From assembly GCA_040755725.1 (NCBI GenBank), contig JBFMAI010000035.1:1-64000 (forward strand): DNA of 64,000 nt, in the 5' to 3' direction. This document shows, piece after piece, positions 46,796-56,800 of this stretch. Within the stretch, counting starts at the first letter, position 1, and each line of letters opens with the position of its first letter. Made by a program: the position numbers and the translations under genes. Source of the DNA: JBFMAI01 sp040755725 (GTDB taxonomy: Bacteria > Planctomycetota > Phycisphaerae > UBA1845 > Fen-1342). The notes beneath the pieces are model-generated. The model ran no database searches and was not told the origin of the DNA. It saw only the letters and a program-made list of their open reading frames with translations.

Positions 46796-47383
46796 CGGAG
46801 GGGAAAGAAGCCTGGTACTGCGGTGGGCCTCGTCACACCGGCCCGGTAGAAATCCTCCGTTCGTATCCCGGCGCGTCAGCCGGCCTCACGCCTTCCGACG
46901 CACCATGTATTCAATCGGCAGACGTGGCGGAAAACATGAGGTTTTCTGACCGCGCGCCGCGCTGTCGGGGGTCGCGTCGTCCGGCGGTCGGGCCTGGTGC
47001 CCAATGGGACACTTGTACTACGCCCCATAACCCCGACGGTTCACGCGATCCTCGTGACGATCGGCGCAATCGTCAACAATGGCGGATTCCAGCCGTGTGG
47101 AGTTCGCGGCCTGATTATCGGATTCGACCGCGGGTATTCCGCAGTGGGGTCGTACTACTCGCCGTCACCGGATTTGCGGGGGTCGATGGAATGAGGCCCG
47201 CATGATCGTGTGATAATGCCGGGTCCCCGGGGGCGAGAGCGGCAAGTTCCTCTTCTGGCACGCGCCGGTCGCGGGGCGTGCGGCGGGGGGCGCGGCCACC
47301 GGGCGCGGTTCCGGGAACGGTTTCAAATCTTTTGCTGACAAATATTTGACACCGTGCGCGGTTTTTTTGGAAATATTTTAGTG
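46779..47383. other. Intergenic region after rnr
   Basis: About 600 nt without a supported gene. A small hairpin GAAAAC-ATGAG-GTTTTC lies near 46930-46946. The last 70 nt (47320-47380) are markedly AT-rich and carry TTGACA at 47346-47351, leading into the sRNA. Confidence 0.5.
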
Positions 47384-47517
47384 CTCGGCACTAGACAACC
47401 GATGGACATGGTGCCTAAGACTTAGTACCTCCTCCTCCTGAAGAGGACAGGCATACCAAAGAGTCCTCTTCAAACTCCTCCTCCTGGGGACCCGTCACTC
47501 GCGGGTCCTCTTTTTTT
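47384..47517 (+). ncRNA. Small RNA with two anti-Shine-Dalgarno tracts
   Basis: Layout: stem GGCAC/GTGCC (47387-47391 with 47411-47415), then unpaired CCT-CCT-CCT-CCT (47428-47439). A perfect 9-bp stem follows (GAAGAGGAC/GTCCTCTTC, 47440-47448 with 47463-47471, 14-nt loop), then a second unpaired CTCCTCCTCCT (47475-47485). A terminator hairpin GGACCCG/CGGGTCC (47488-47494 with 47502-47508) ends in T7. Upstream is AT-rich with TTGACA and TATTTT, but spacing is not ideal, so the 5' end is approximate. Both tracts can base-pair with GGAGG ribosome-binding sites. No protein is encoded. Confidence 0.65.
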
Positions 47518-47676
47518 GCGCGCGGATTTGCGGGGTCGTGACGGCGCCTGCCTCCGACATCGGGAAGGCACCTGTCTCCGGCGTCGGGGGGACGACACTC
47601 CCGCTGCGCCGCGACGCACCCAAGGCGGCGCGGCGGGGGCCTCACCCCACCGTATCGCATGATCGAGGATGCCCGC

Positions 47677-50541
47677 CTAAAAGCGGGCCAGCAGGAACAC
47701 GAACCCGTTGATGTCCTGGTCGTTGAACACGCCGTCGCCGTTGATGTCCCGTTTGAACAGCGGGCAATCCGGGTAGGTGGCGGCGTACGTCGCCGGCTCC
47801 ATGAACGCCAGCACAAACGGGTTGATGTCGCCGAAGTCCACGTAGCCGTCGCAGTTGAGGTCGCCCAGCGCCTCGCACTGGTCGGGCACGCCGTTGCCGT
47901 TGAGGTCGCTGACCACGCCGGCGGCAATGTCGCACTCGTCCGGCGCGCCGTTGCGGTTGCAGTCCGGGGAGATTACGCCCTCCCACGGGCGGAAAGCGAG
48001 GAACATCGCGGCGCCGTTGGGGTAGGTGTGGACGAGCGCCCCGGTCCGGCCGTCGTACTGGTACGCAGCGCCGCCCGCGGGCCCGGACGCCGATGCGACG
48101 AACAAGTCGCCATTGGGGCCGAAGGCGAGGCCGCGGGCCGGCGGCACGGGCGTCTGCGTGAAGAGGCCGAGGAAGGCGCCGGTCTGGCCGTCGTAGCGAT
48201 AGACGTACCCGTCCGTCCGCGAGCTGACGTACAAGTGGCCGTCGGGGCCGAACTTCAGGTCGTACGGGCGGTCAATCCCGCCCGCCCCGGCGACCACGAA
48301 CGTCCGCACATAGGCCCCCGTTTGCCCGTCATACTCCAGTACTTCGTTCGTGGCCGAGCTGCCGACGAACAAGTTGCCGTTGGGACCGAAGGTCAGACCC
48401 CACGGCGCGGTCAAGCCGCCGGAGCCGGTGGTCACGAAGTCGCCGAGGTAGCGACCGTCGGCCCAGGCGAAGCGCGGGACGCGGTTGGCTGTTCCGCCGG
48501 CCACCAGGATGTCGCCGTTGGGCATGAACGTGATGCCGCGGCCTTGGACGACGCCGCCGGCCTGCATGGCGACGCGGGGGCCGATCAGGGCCCCGGTCTT
48601 GCCGTCGTACTCCCACAGCGGGCCGGACTCCTGCTGCCACAGGAACAGGTTGCCGTTCGGCCCGTACGCGACGCCCGACGGCAGGTACCCGGTGGTCATC
48701 GTGTAGCGCCGCGTCCCCGTCAGGAGGTTGTACACCGAGAAGCCGCCGTAGCCGTACGCGTCGGTGACGACCAGCTCGCTGGGGTTGAGGTCGCACTCGT
48801 CCGGCACGCCGTTGGCGTTGCAGTCGGCGCTGAAGCCGCCGGCCACGTCGCAGCTATCCGGCACGCTGTTGTTGTTGCAGTCCGATTCCGTGCCGGCGGC
48901 AATGTCGCACTCGTCAGGGAGGTTGTTGAGGTTGCAGTCCTTGCTTGTGCCGGCGAGGAGGTCGACGTTGTCGGGGAGGCCGTTGTTGTTGCAATCCACG
49001 TCGGAGGTGATGAAGGTGAAGGTCATCTGCGGCCCGGACGCGCTGATGTGGTGGACGGACAGGAGCGAGGAGCTACCGTCCCACCAATGGGTGTTGGGGT
49101 TGGTGTGCGGCGCGCACTGGATATAGCCGGGTCCGGCCCACAGGTCCGTCGCGTCGCCGTCGTTGACGTAGCGCTCCAGGTCCCACCGGCCGTCGGCCTG
49201 CACCAACGTGACCAGGTAATGCGATTCCGGCGTCATCTGCTGATTGTTGTTGCTCCCGGTCGTGTCGACGTGCCAGATGGCCAGGCCGGCATCGGGCAGG
49301 CCGGCGTCCCGGCCGAGGCGCTGGCGGTTCTCAATCAGGTAATACTCGTTGGCGGCGGTCGGGTGCTCGTACTTGTAGATCACGTTGCCCGCCACCGGGG
49401 CCAACAGCCCCATCTGGGGCGTGGTGAGCAGTCGCAGGTCGGCCCACCCGGCGCGGTACTTCATATAGGCGCACGGTTGTTGCGGGTTGGTGTCAGAGGT
49501 GTACGTGCACATCAGGCAGAACTTGCCGACGCCGGAGGAGTCGTAGTCGTAGTCGTACAGGTCGGGCCAGCCCATGAGCATGTGGCCGTTTTCGTGGCAG
49601 AAGGTGGCCAGGGTCAGGGCGTTCTGCATGTCGGTCATCTGGTAGCGGTAAGTGCAGACGCCGTCGGCGCAGAAGTGGACCGACCAGGCGTGCGGCCATA
49701 GCCCCTGGGCCCAGGCGCTGTTGGAGAACCCGGCGTAGAAGCAGTTCAAGGCGTCGACGATGCCGTCCTTGTCGGCGTCGTAGAGGCTGAAGTCGAAGCC
49801 GCCGTCGTCAAGGGCCTGCAGCGCTTCGAGGATGAGTTCGCGGGCGCGTTGTCCGAAGGAGATGTTCGGGTCGATGTAGTAGGTTTTGGGGTGGGCGGCG
49901 CGATAATAGGCAGTCGGGACGAAGTTGGTGTAGTTCAGTTTCCCGTTGGACACATCGAAGTAGTAGTCGCGGACGGAGCCCTTGTTCCCGGACCCGGCGT
50001 AGCCGATCTTGTTGCAGTACTGCTCGACGGTGGCCGGGGCGATGGTGCCGACGTCGTCGGAGAAGTCAATCAGCAGCGTGATCCCCATCACGTCGCCCAG
50101 CGTCGGCCCCTCCGGCTCGTTGTCCATCCCCGCCGGCAACGCCTCTAGCCGCCGCCGTTCAAAATCCTCCCGCGCGGCGCGGACCTGGGCTGTGACGGCG
50201 GACTGGTTGATACGAATGTGCGGCGTCACGCCGAGTAGGGCGGGGCTGACCGTGCCCACGCGGGCGCCGGTGGACAGCAGGGTGTTCCCGTCGGGCGACA
50301 GGCGGGCGTAACAGATGACCTGGGTGGCGGGGTCACGGACCAGCGTGTACCCGTCCAGCGACTCGACCACCGTGTAGAACTCGTCGCCCCAGATGCGGAC
50401 CTGGATCGTCTGGCCGTCGGGCTGACGAAGGGGCAGAACCTTGCCCTCGACCGGCCCCGCCGACGACAGCGGCGTTGCCCAGGCGACGATCACCAATAGC
50501 ACGACCATCCACTGTTGACTTGCGGCCACCGCACGCATCAT
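47677..50541 (-). CDS. Secreted M6-like metalloprotease with propeller and dockerin
   Basis: 954 residues. Signal peptide, then a propeptide-like part with DEFYTVVESLDGYTLVRD. The catalytic domain has the zinc motif HENGHMLMGWPDLYDYD (about 315-332), an extended HExxHxxGxxD motif as in M6 (immune inhibitor A-like) proteases. An array of DCNNNGLPD-type Ca-binding repeats (about 500-580) follows, then an NHL-like six-bladed propeller (GPNGNLFV...EYDGQTGA repeats, about 590-860). The C-terminus is dockerin-like (GDLNCDGYVDFGDINPFV, DINGDGVFNDQDINGF). The ATG at 50541 has AGGAG upstream. Confidence 0.88.
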   Translation of the reverse strand: MMRAVAASQQWMVVLLVIVAWATPLSSAGPVEGKVLPLRQPDGQTIQVRIWGDEFYTVVESLDGYTLVRDPATQVICYARLSPDGNTLLSTGARVGTVSPALLGVTPHIRINQSAVTAQVRAAREDFERRRLEALPAGMDNEPEGPTLGDVMGITLLIDFSDDVGTIAPATVEQYCNKIGYAGSGNKGSVRDYYFDVSNGKLNYTNFVPTAYYRAAHPKTYYIDPNISFGQRARELILEALQALDDGGFDFSLYDADKDGIVDALNCFYAGFSNSAWAQGLWPHAWSVHFCADGVCTYRYQMTDMQNALTLATFCHENGHMLMGWPDLYDYDYDSSGVGKFCLMCTYTSDTNPQQPCAYMKYRAGWADLRLLTTPQMGLLAPVAGNVIYKYEHPTAANEYYLIENRQRLGRDAGLPDAGLAIWHVDTTGSNNNQQMTPESHYLVTLVQADGRWDLERYVNDGDATDLWAGPGYIQCAPHTNPNTHWWDGSSSLLSVHHISASGPQMTFTFITSDVDCNNNGLPDNVDLLAGTSKDCNLNNLPDECDIAAGTESDCNNNSVPDSCDVAGGFSADCNANGVPDECDLNPSELVVTDAYGYGGFSVYNLLTGTRRYTMTTGYLPSGVAYGPNGNLFLWQQESGPLWEYDGKTGALIGPRVAMQAGGVVQGRGITFMPNGDILVAGGTANRVPRFAWADGRYLGDFVTTGSGGLTAPWGLTFGPNGNLFVGSSATNEVLEYDGQTGAYVRTFVVAGAGGIDRPYDLKFGPDGHLYVSSRTDGYVYRYDGQTGAFLGLFTQTPVPPARGLAFGPNGDLFVASASGPAGGAAYQYDGRTGALVHTYPNGAAMFLAFRPWEGVISPDCNRNGAPDECDIAAGVVSDLNGNGVPDQCEALGDLNCDGYVDFGDINPFVLAFMEPATYAATYPDCPLFKRDINGDGVFNDQDINGFVFLLARF

Positions 50542-51022
50542 GGGTTCTTGCTCCTGATTAGGGGTTCCGGTTGGCGTGGGCGACGAGGGCAGGATAAGCC
50601 TGGCCATCCCGTGGCGCGTGTCGCCGGCACGTCCTTAGACTCATCACCGGCCCCCGAGTGTTTCGCCGCTCAACACAAGGGCGACGGCATCCTACCCGGG
50701 GAGCACGTGATTCTTTTTAGCCGGCCGGGATGCGGCTCACCGGCGGCGAGCGGCTCCCGGTCCACCGTTCGATTCTAACGCAGCGCGGCGGATTTCCAAA
50801 AAAAGGTGGCTCCGGTGCCGGGCAGCGCAGGTTCCGATAACCTTGATGCTCCGAGCGCCGTTCGGACTCGGACGCCGGTCGGCGCCGTGCGTTGCACGCA
50901 GCGCTTTGATACCATGCCGCGTGGCATTCGGACCGGAGTGCTCCGGGGTGCCGCCGACGCCGGCGGCGGGCGCGGTGCTCGCCGCAGGAGCGGCGCGGCC
51001 CGGACCGCCGAGGGATAACGTT
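50542..51022. other. Divergent intergenic region of 481 nt
   Basis: No gene. Contains the promoter candidate for the protease gene (50772-50799) with an adjacent GCCACCTTTT element (50801-50810) that is shared with the 56838 gene. GAGGGATAACGTT precedes the ggt ATG. Confidence 0.5.
50772..50799 (-). promoter_or_regulatory. Promoter of the M6 protease gene
   Basis: On the minus strand TTGGAA (50794-50799), 16-nt spacer, TAGAAT (50772-50777). Immediately upstream is GCCACCTTTT, present at the same relative place before the 56838 gene. Confidence 0.5.
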
Positions 51023-52744
51023 ATGGTGCGAACACTCATCGCGCTCGTTGTGGTGGGCGGACTGGTGGCCACGGGTTGGGCCCAGGAAGAGCTCCCGTGG
51101 ATTTCGAAGGCCCGGCTGGGGATGGTGGTCAGCGACTCGCCGGACGCCTCGCTGATGGGGGCCCAGGCCCTGGCGCTGGGCGGCAACGCCTTCGATGCCG
51201 CCATCGTCACATCGCTGTCGCTGGCCGTGACCCGGCCGCAGAGCACGGGCCTGGGCGGCGGGGGCTTCATGATCGCGTATGTGGCGAAAGACGACCGTTT
51301 CGTCGCGCTGGACTTCCGCGAGACCGCCCCCGCGGCCGCCACCCGCGAACGCTACGCCAAGCTTCTGGCCGAGGCCGGCAACGGCCCCCCGCCGACACTA
51401 TATGGCGGTGCGGCGGTGGCGGTACCTGGGCTGGTGGCGGGGTTGGGAGAGATTCACCGGCGGTATGCCACCCGCCCCATGAGCGACCTGACGGCGCTGG
51501 CGGTCTTTCTGACGCAATCGGGATTCGCGGCAGACGAGCACTATCTGAAGGCCTGCCGCAGCGTGCTGGACGATTACGCCAAATGGCCGCAGCTCAAGGA
51601 GCGCTGCGGCCGCACCTACGAGACTCTGCTCCGCGAGGGCAATTTGCCGAAGATCGGCGAGCGTGTCCGGCGGCCCGACCTGACCGAGACGCTGCGGTTG
51701 CTGGGCGAACAGGGCGCGGAGCCGTTCTACACCGGCGAAGTGGCCGCGGCGATCGTGGAGGCCGTGCAGGCCACCGGCGGGTTGCTGACCAAGGAGGACC
51801 TGGCCGGCTATCACGTCAAAGAACGCGAGCCGCTGCGTTTCAACTACCGCGGTTACGAGATCGTGACGATGCCGCCGCCGTCCTCCGGCGGGGTGTGCAT
51901 CGCGCAGACGCTGAACATCCTGGCGACCTACGCCGGCGATAGCGCCACGCAGCCGGTCGCGGGCCGCACCCACATCCTGGCGGAAGCGCTGAAGCACAGC
52001 TTCGCGGACCGGGCCCGCTACCTCGGGGACCCCGACTTCGGGGCGGTCCCCGCGGCGCGATTCCTGGACCGGGACCACGCGCGGGAGCTAGCGCGGCGGA
52101 TTCAGCCCGACAAGACGCTGTCGCCGAAGGAGTACGGCACCGCGGCGTCCGCGCCGGACGACCGCGGCACGTCGCACTTCTGCGTGGCCGACAAGGACGG
52201 GAACGTCGTGACGATGACCGAGACCATCAACGGGCTGTTCGGGTCGCTGGTCGTCGCCGGTAGCTACGGTATCGTCCTCAACAACGAGATGGACGATTTC
52301 AGCATGCCGTCCGACCAGCCCAACCTCTACGGGCTGGTGCAAAGCCCTGCGAACATGGTGGCCCCGGGCAAACGGCCGCTTTCCAGCATGTCGCCGACGC
52401 TGGTGTGCAAGGACGGCAAGCCCGTGTTGGCGCTCGGCGCGTCGGGCGGCCCGCGGATCATCACCTCGGTCGTGCAGGTGATGCTGGCCATGCTCGACCA
52501 GAACCAGCGGCTGGAACAAGCGCTTCCGGCCCTGCGTCTGCACCATCAATGGCAGCCGGATGAGGTGTACTTCGACCAGGAGCCCCCGAAAGAGCTGGCC
52601 GAGGCCCTGAAGGCCGTCGGTCACAAGCTCAGCGACGAGCGGAAGACAGGCATTGTGCATGCGCTCGTGATCCTGCCCAATGGTTGGGTGGTGGGCGGGT
52701 GCGATCCACGCGGCGGCGGACGCCCGGGGGCCGTGCTGGAGTAA
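51023..52744 (+). CDS. ggt: Gamma-glutamyltransferase
   Basis: 573 residues with signal peptide (about 1-20). An Ntn-hydrolase that self-cleaves before the nucleophile Thr, here in DDRGTSHFCVADKDGNVVTMTETINGLFGS. Large-subunit features: QALALGGNAFDAAIVTSLSLAVTRPQSTGLGGGGFMI and ALDFRETAP; small subunit has PLSSMSPTLV and GASGGPRIITS. Removes gamma-glutamyl groups from glutathione or peptides in the periplasm. Followed 19 nt later by a 51-residue small protein. The D-R-G-T-S-H motif is intact. Confidence 0.94.
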   Translation: MVRTLIALVVVGGLVATGWAQEELPWISKARLGMVVSDSPDASLMGAQALALGGNAFDAAIVTSLSLAVTRPQSTGLGGGGFMIAYVAKDDRFVALDFRETAPAAATRERYAKLLAEAGNGPPPTLYGGAAVAVPGLVAGLGEIHRRYATRPMSDLTALAVFLTQSGFAADEHYLKACRSVLDDYAKWPQLKERCGRTYETLLREGNLPKIGERVRRPDLTETLRLLGEQGAEPFYTGEVAAAIVEAVQATGGLLTKEDLAGYHVKEREPLRFNYRGYEIVTMPPPSSGGVCIAQTLNILATYAGDSATQPVAGRTHILAEALKHSFADRARYLGDPDFGAVPAARFLDRDHARELARRIQPDKTLSPKEYGTAASAPDDRGTSHFCVADKDGNVVTMTETINGLFGSLVVAGSYGIVLNNEMDDFSMPSDQPNLYGLVQSPANMVAPGKRPLSSMSPTLVCKDGKPVLALGASGGPRIITSVVQVMLAMLDQNQRLEQALPALRLHHQWQPDEVYFDQEPPKELAEALKAVGHKLSDERKTGIVHALVILPNGWVVGGCDPRGGGRPGAVLE

Positions 52745-52763
52745 CGGCCGAGAGGAGTTGGAC

Positions 52764-52919
52764 ATGGGCCTAAAGAAATGGCGGCTGTACGCGGCGGGCG
52801 TGCTGGCGTTCCTGTTGGGAATCCCGCTGACCGAGCGGGCCTACGGTCAGGCGGATGACATCGTGCGAGCTTCCGTAGCCTTGGCCGAAGCCATTGCCGA
52901 ATCCGCCGGCGAGAGCTGA
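52764..52919 (+). CDS. 51-residue secreted small protein
   Basis: MGLKKWRLYAAGVLAFLLGI... is a signal peptide ending near AYGQA, leaving a short mature piece, DDIVRASVALAEAIAESAGES, that looks helical and Ala-rich. AGAGGAG precedes the ATG. It is cotranscribed with ggt (19 nt apart). No homologue recognised; it may be a secreted peptide or an accessory factor. Confidence 0.65.
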   Translation: MGLKKWRLYAAGVLAFLLGIPLTERAYGQADDIVRASVALAEAIAESAGES

Positions 52920-53220
52920 TCCGTCGGAGCGCGACCCCCCACCGCACGGCGTCAAGTGCGTGAGCGGGTTGCGTCGGCACCGCGCGGGAGCGCGCGGCAA
53001 TTCGTGCGGTGTTCCCCGCCTAATCGGCCGTGGGGCCGCGCGTGTTTCCGGACCCGGCGGGGCGACCCAAGGGGGGTCAACCTTCTCCCTCGTCCGGTCG
53101 ATGCAGTGGGTAGGTGCCGCGCCGTCGGGCACGGCCGATCGGACACTGCGCGGACCATAAAATGAGAGTGGGCCGCCCCGGTCCGGAGCGAGCGGACCCG
53201 GCGGCTGAGAAGGTGACGCG
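52920..53220. other. 301-nt intergenic region
   Basis: No gene or clear repeat. A GAGAAGGTGACGCG segment provides the ribosome-binding site for the 53221 gene; a TAAAAT hexamer near 53157 may be its -10. Confidence 0.4.
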
Positions 53221-53754
53221 ATGACCGTCCCGCTGGATCCGGGACATCCTCTTCGCCGCCTGTTCGACGGACTGGTCGAGCAGGTCTTCATGGTGGAACT
53301 GGGCCTGTGTGATTTGCGGCTGACGGACTACCTGGGAGAATTGCTGGCCGAGTTCGTCCACGTGGATCGCATCCATCGGCTGCGGACGGTGGACGACGAG
53401 GTGATCCGCGATTTGTCCCAGATGGAGGCGGCGGCGCGGATGGGCCCAGAGGCGCCGGATGCACGCCGGCGGCGCCTTGTGTACAAGTACATTGGGGACT
53501 ATACGCTCTTCTGGACCGGGCTCTATCCCGAGCACTTGCGCCCACGCCACCAGGGCGGGATCGACCAATTCGACGTGTATCTCCGGCAAGGGAAGCGTTC
53601 GTATGGCATCGCCGGGGAGCTGACCGCTGCCCAGGACCAACCGCCGGCCGACGTGCTCATGCAGCTCAGCGAGCAGTTCGAGTACTGCGTACACGGACTG
53701 CACCTGGTCCGCGCGGGGTGGGAACGCCTGTCGCGCGAGTGCGACCCCAACTGA
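53221..53754 (+). CDS. Conserved-looking hypothetical protein
   Basis: 177 residues, soluble, no signal peptide. Segments LRRLFDGLVEQVFMVELGLCDLRLTDYLGELLAEFV and LVYKYIGDYTLFWTGLYPEHL suggest helical packing, and C-terminal FEYCVHGLHLVRAGWERLS ends before a short tail. No domain recognised. The codon usage and ribosome-binding site look like those of a real gene. It converges on the 53833 gene. Confidence 0.75.
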   Translation: MTVPLDPGHPLRRLFDGLVEQVFMVELGLCDLRLTDYLGELLAEFVHVDRIHRLRTVDDEVIRDLSQMEAAARMGPEAPDARRRRLVYKYIGDYTLFWTGLYPEHLRPRHQGGIDQFDVYLRQGKRSYGIAGELTAAQDQPPADVLMQLSEQFEYCVHGLHLVRAGWERLSRECDPN

Positions 53755-53832
53755 CGGCCGCTACCTTCGACGCGCGCTCAACCCGCGCCAGCCGGTGGAA
53801 CGCAGTTGCCCGAGGCCGGGGTCGTCAAGCCG

Positions 53833-56800
53833 TCAGCTTGAACGCCGCCGCCCGTGCCCGCGCGGCCGGCTGCCCAGCGCGCCCAGCGCGCTCAGCGACA
53901 GCATCAACGCGGAGGTGGCCGGGCACAGCCCCGCCGCCGGGCTCGGCTGCTCCGACTGGCCGGGCTCCTGGCCGTCGCCGTCCGTCGGCGTCGTCGGCGC
54001 GCCATCGGTTCCGGAGAGCCCGTGGAGCAATCCCAGGGCGTCGTTCACGACCTGCCGAACGTGGTCCACGTCCTCGCTCTCGCGCTGGCGGAGCAGGTCG
54101 ATGAGACCGCGAATGAAGGCGGAATCGGCGGTCGGTTCGGGACGCCCGCTCTGGTCGTCGTCGCAGGCATCGCCGATACCGTCATCATCGGCGTCAAGCT
54201 GATCGGCGTTGCGCTTGGTGGGGCAGTTGTCCACGCAGTCGGGCACGCCGTCGCCATCCGCATCCGCATCGGGGACCCCGCAGCCGCAGGCGCCGGGCTC
54301 GATCTTGTCGGGGTCAGCGGGGCAGCCGTCGCAGGCGTCGCCCACGCCGTCGTCATCGCTATCCCGCTGGTCGGGGTTGGCGACCTGCGGGCAGTTGTCC
54401 TCGTCATCGGCGACGCCGTCGCGGTCGGTGTCGCCCCGCACCGTCAGCGTCGCCGGCGTGCTGCCCACCTCCCCGCACGCCCCCGTCACGCGGACGGTGT
54501 AGCTGCCGGCGTCGGCGAGTCGCGCGTCGGCGATCGAGAGCACACGGGTCGCGGTCCCCGCGATGCGCCCGCCGTCGGACAGCGGTTGACCGTCCTTCAA
54601 CCACACGTACTGCAAGTCCGCGCCGAGCGCGGTCACCGTGAAGCGGGCGCCGCGGCCCTCCAAGGTGGTCGCGTCGGCCGGCGGGCGGGTGATCTGTGTC
54701 GCTGCCGGCACAGTCAGCGCGACCTTCGGGCTGGCCACGACACCACAGACATCGGCCACTTTCACGTGGTACTCGCCCGCGTCCCCGGCCAGGACCGGGT
54801 CAATCCGCAGCGCCGCGGCCGTCGCGCCGGCAATGTTCCCGCCGCTCACCAGCGGCTGGCCGTTGCGATACCACTGGTACGTCAGGGGGCCGCTGCCGGT
54901 GGCTTGCACCGTGAAGACCGCCCGGTCACCCAGGCACGCGGTCCTCGGCTTCGGCAACAGCGCGAACTCGGGCGCGGCCGCGTCGAGCTCCCAGGTGTCG
55001 CTCAGCGGCCCCAGCGCACCGGCGTCATAACCTCCGTGCAGCACCGTTACCTTTCGCACGCCGTCAAAGGCCATGCCGACCGCCGCCCGCGCGCCCGGAC
55101 CGCGGGGACCGGGTTGCCATGCGCTGCCGTCCCAGTACCACAGGTCGTCCAGCATCGCGGGATAGGCGGCGCCCCCGGACAGCTCACCGGCCTCTCCGCC
55201 GAACAGCACGACGCCGCCGCGCGCGTCCCCGGCCAGGCCGTGTGATGCGCGCGGTGCGGGCCCGCCGGCGGCCGGCTGCCACGCGGAACCGTTCCACAGC
55301 CACGTATCGCCGAGCGTCCCTTCTTCCCACGCGCCGCCGAACAGCACCACGCGCCGGTCAACCTCGGACAGCGCCAGCGCGTGGTAAGCTCGGCCGCGAG
55401 GGCCGGTGGCGTTCAGTCGAATCCACATTCCGCTGCTGAACACCCACGTGTCGGCGCGGAAGCCTTCTCCGTCGTACCCGCCGAACAGCAGCACGTCGTG
55501 ACCGGCGGCGTCATACGCCATTGCGGCCCCGATACGCGGCGCGGGCCCGTCGCCCGTCACCTCCGTCCAGGTGCCCGCGACGCCGTCCCACAGCCACGTG
55601 TCACCCAGAGAGCCCGCCACCCCCATTCCGCCGAACACCACGACCCGCCCCAGACCGCGGTCGTAGGTCATCGCGTGCGCGAACCGCGCCGGTGGCACGC
55701 TGCCGCTGACCTGCCGTCGCGTCCAGGCGTGCCCGTCCCACTCCCACAGGTCATTCCGCGGCTGCGAACCGTCAAAGCCCCCGAACAGCACGGTCACGCC
55801 GCGACGCTCGTCAAAGGCAAGCGCAAAGGCGGAACGTGGCGGCGTGGGGCCCGTGGCGGAAACCTGGTCCCAATCCAGGCACGACGGTGCGCACGGATTG
55901 GGTTCACACGAAGTGCCCTCTCCCCGCCAGCCGCCGTAGGCCGCCAAGCAATCCACCTCCAGCAGCACTTGGCATTGACCGTCGGGGAAGCAGCAGGCGC
56001 CCGGAACGGGCGGGCACGGGTCGGGCTCGCACGGGACTCCCGGTCCTTGCCAGATGCCGCCGCCGGAAAGGCACTCCGCTTCCTCCAGGACCTGGCACTG
56101 CCCCGCGGGGAAGCAGCAGGCGCCGGTCGGCTGCGGACAGGGGTTCGGTTCGCAACTGGTCCCCGGTCCCTGCCAGACGCCGACGCACTCGAGCTCCGCG
56201 GTTACTGCGCACGAGCCGTCCGGGGCGCAGCAGGCGCCGAGCGGGGGGCCGGTGTCCTCGGTCAGACAGAAGCTCAGGTCAAACTCCTCGAACACCGGAT
56301 AGCCGTATTCGCGGTACGAGAGGCCGTTGCCCTCCGGCGACGTCATCCAATAGAACCAGCAACCCGGGTCGCCCATCCCCATGATCGAGACCCACCCCGC
56401 GCTGACCGGGCAGCACGGTGCCAACTCATCCACGGAGAAATACAGGAGTTCGTTGCGGCCGTAGAGCAGGCCCGTGTGGGTGATGGTCGGCACCACTTCG
56501 TACGCGCACAGCGCCTCCCCCGGGTGCCCCTCGACATCTGCGTGGAACGCGATGCGGAACACGGGCTCGCTGTCGACGCAATCCTGGAGCCCGTTCCCCG
56601 GATCATGGGCCAGCAGGCCCCACCAGTGAACGTCGCACACCGACGCAGGTGAAAGGAAGAAGTCATCGTAGCGCAGAATCTCCTGACTCAACTCGCTCAG
56701 GCCGACCTGCCACGGCGCGTTCGGATCGTGCGGGGTCTGTCCGTGGACCGTCCCCGGCGGGCACTCCTGCGCGGCCGACGACGAGATCACCGCCCCCATC

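Noticed and set aside
46997..47194. 65-residue plus-strand open frame after rnr
   Set aside because: GTG start without ribosome-binding site, no domain, and base usage unlike the neighbouring genes.
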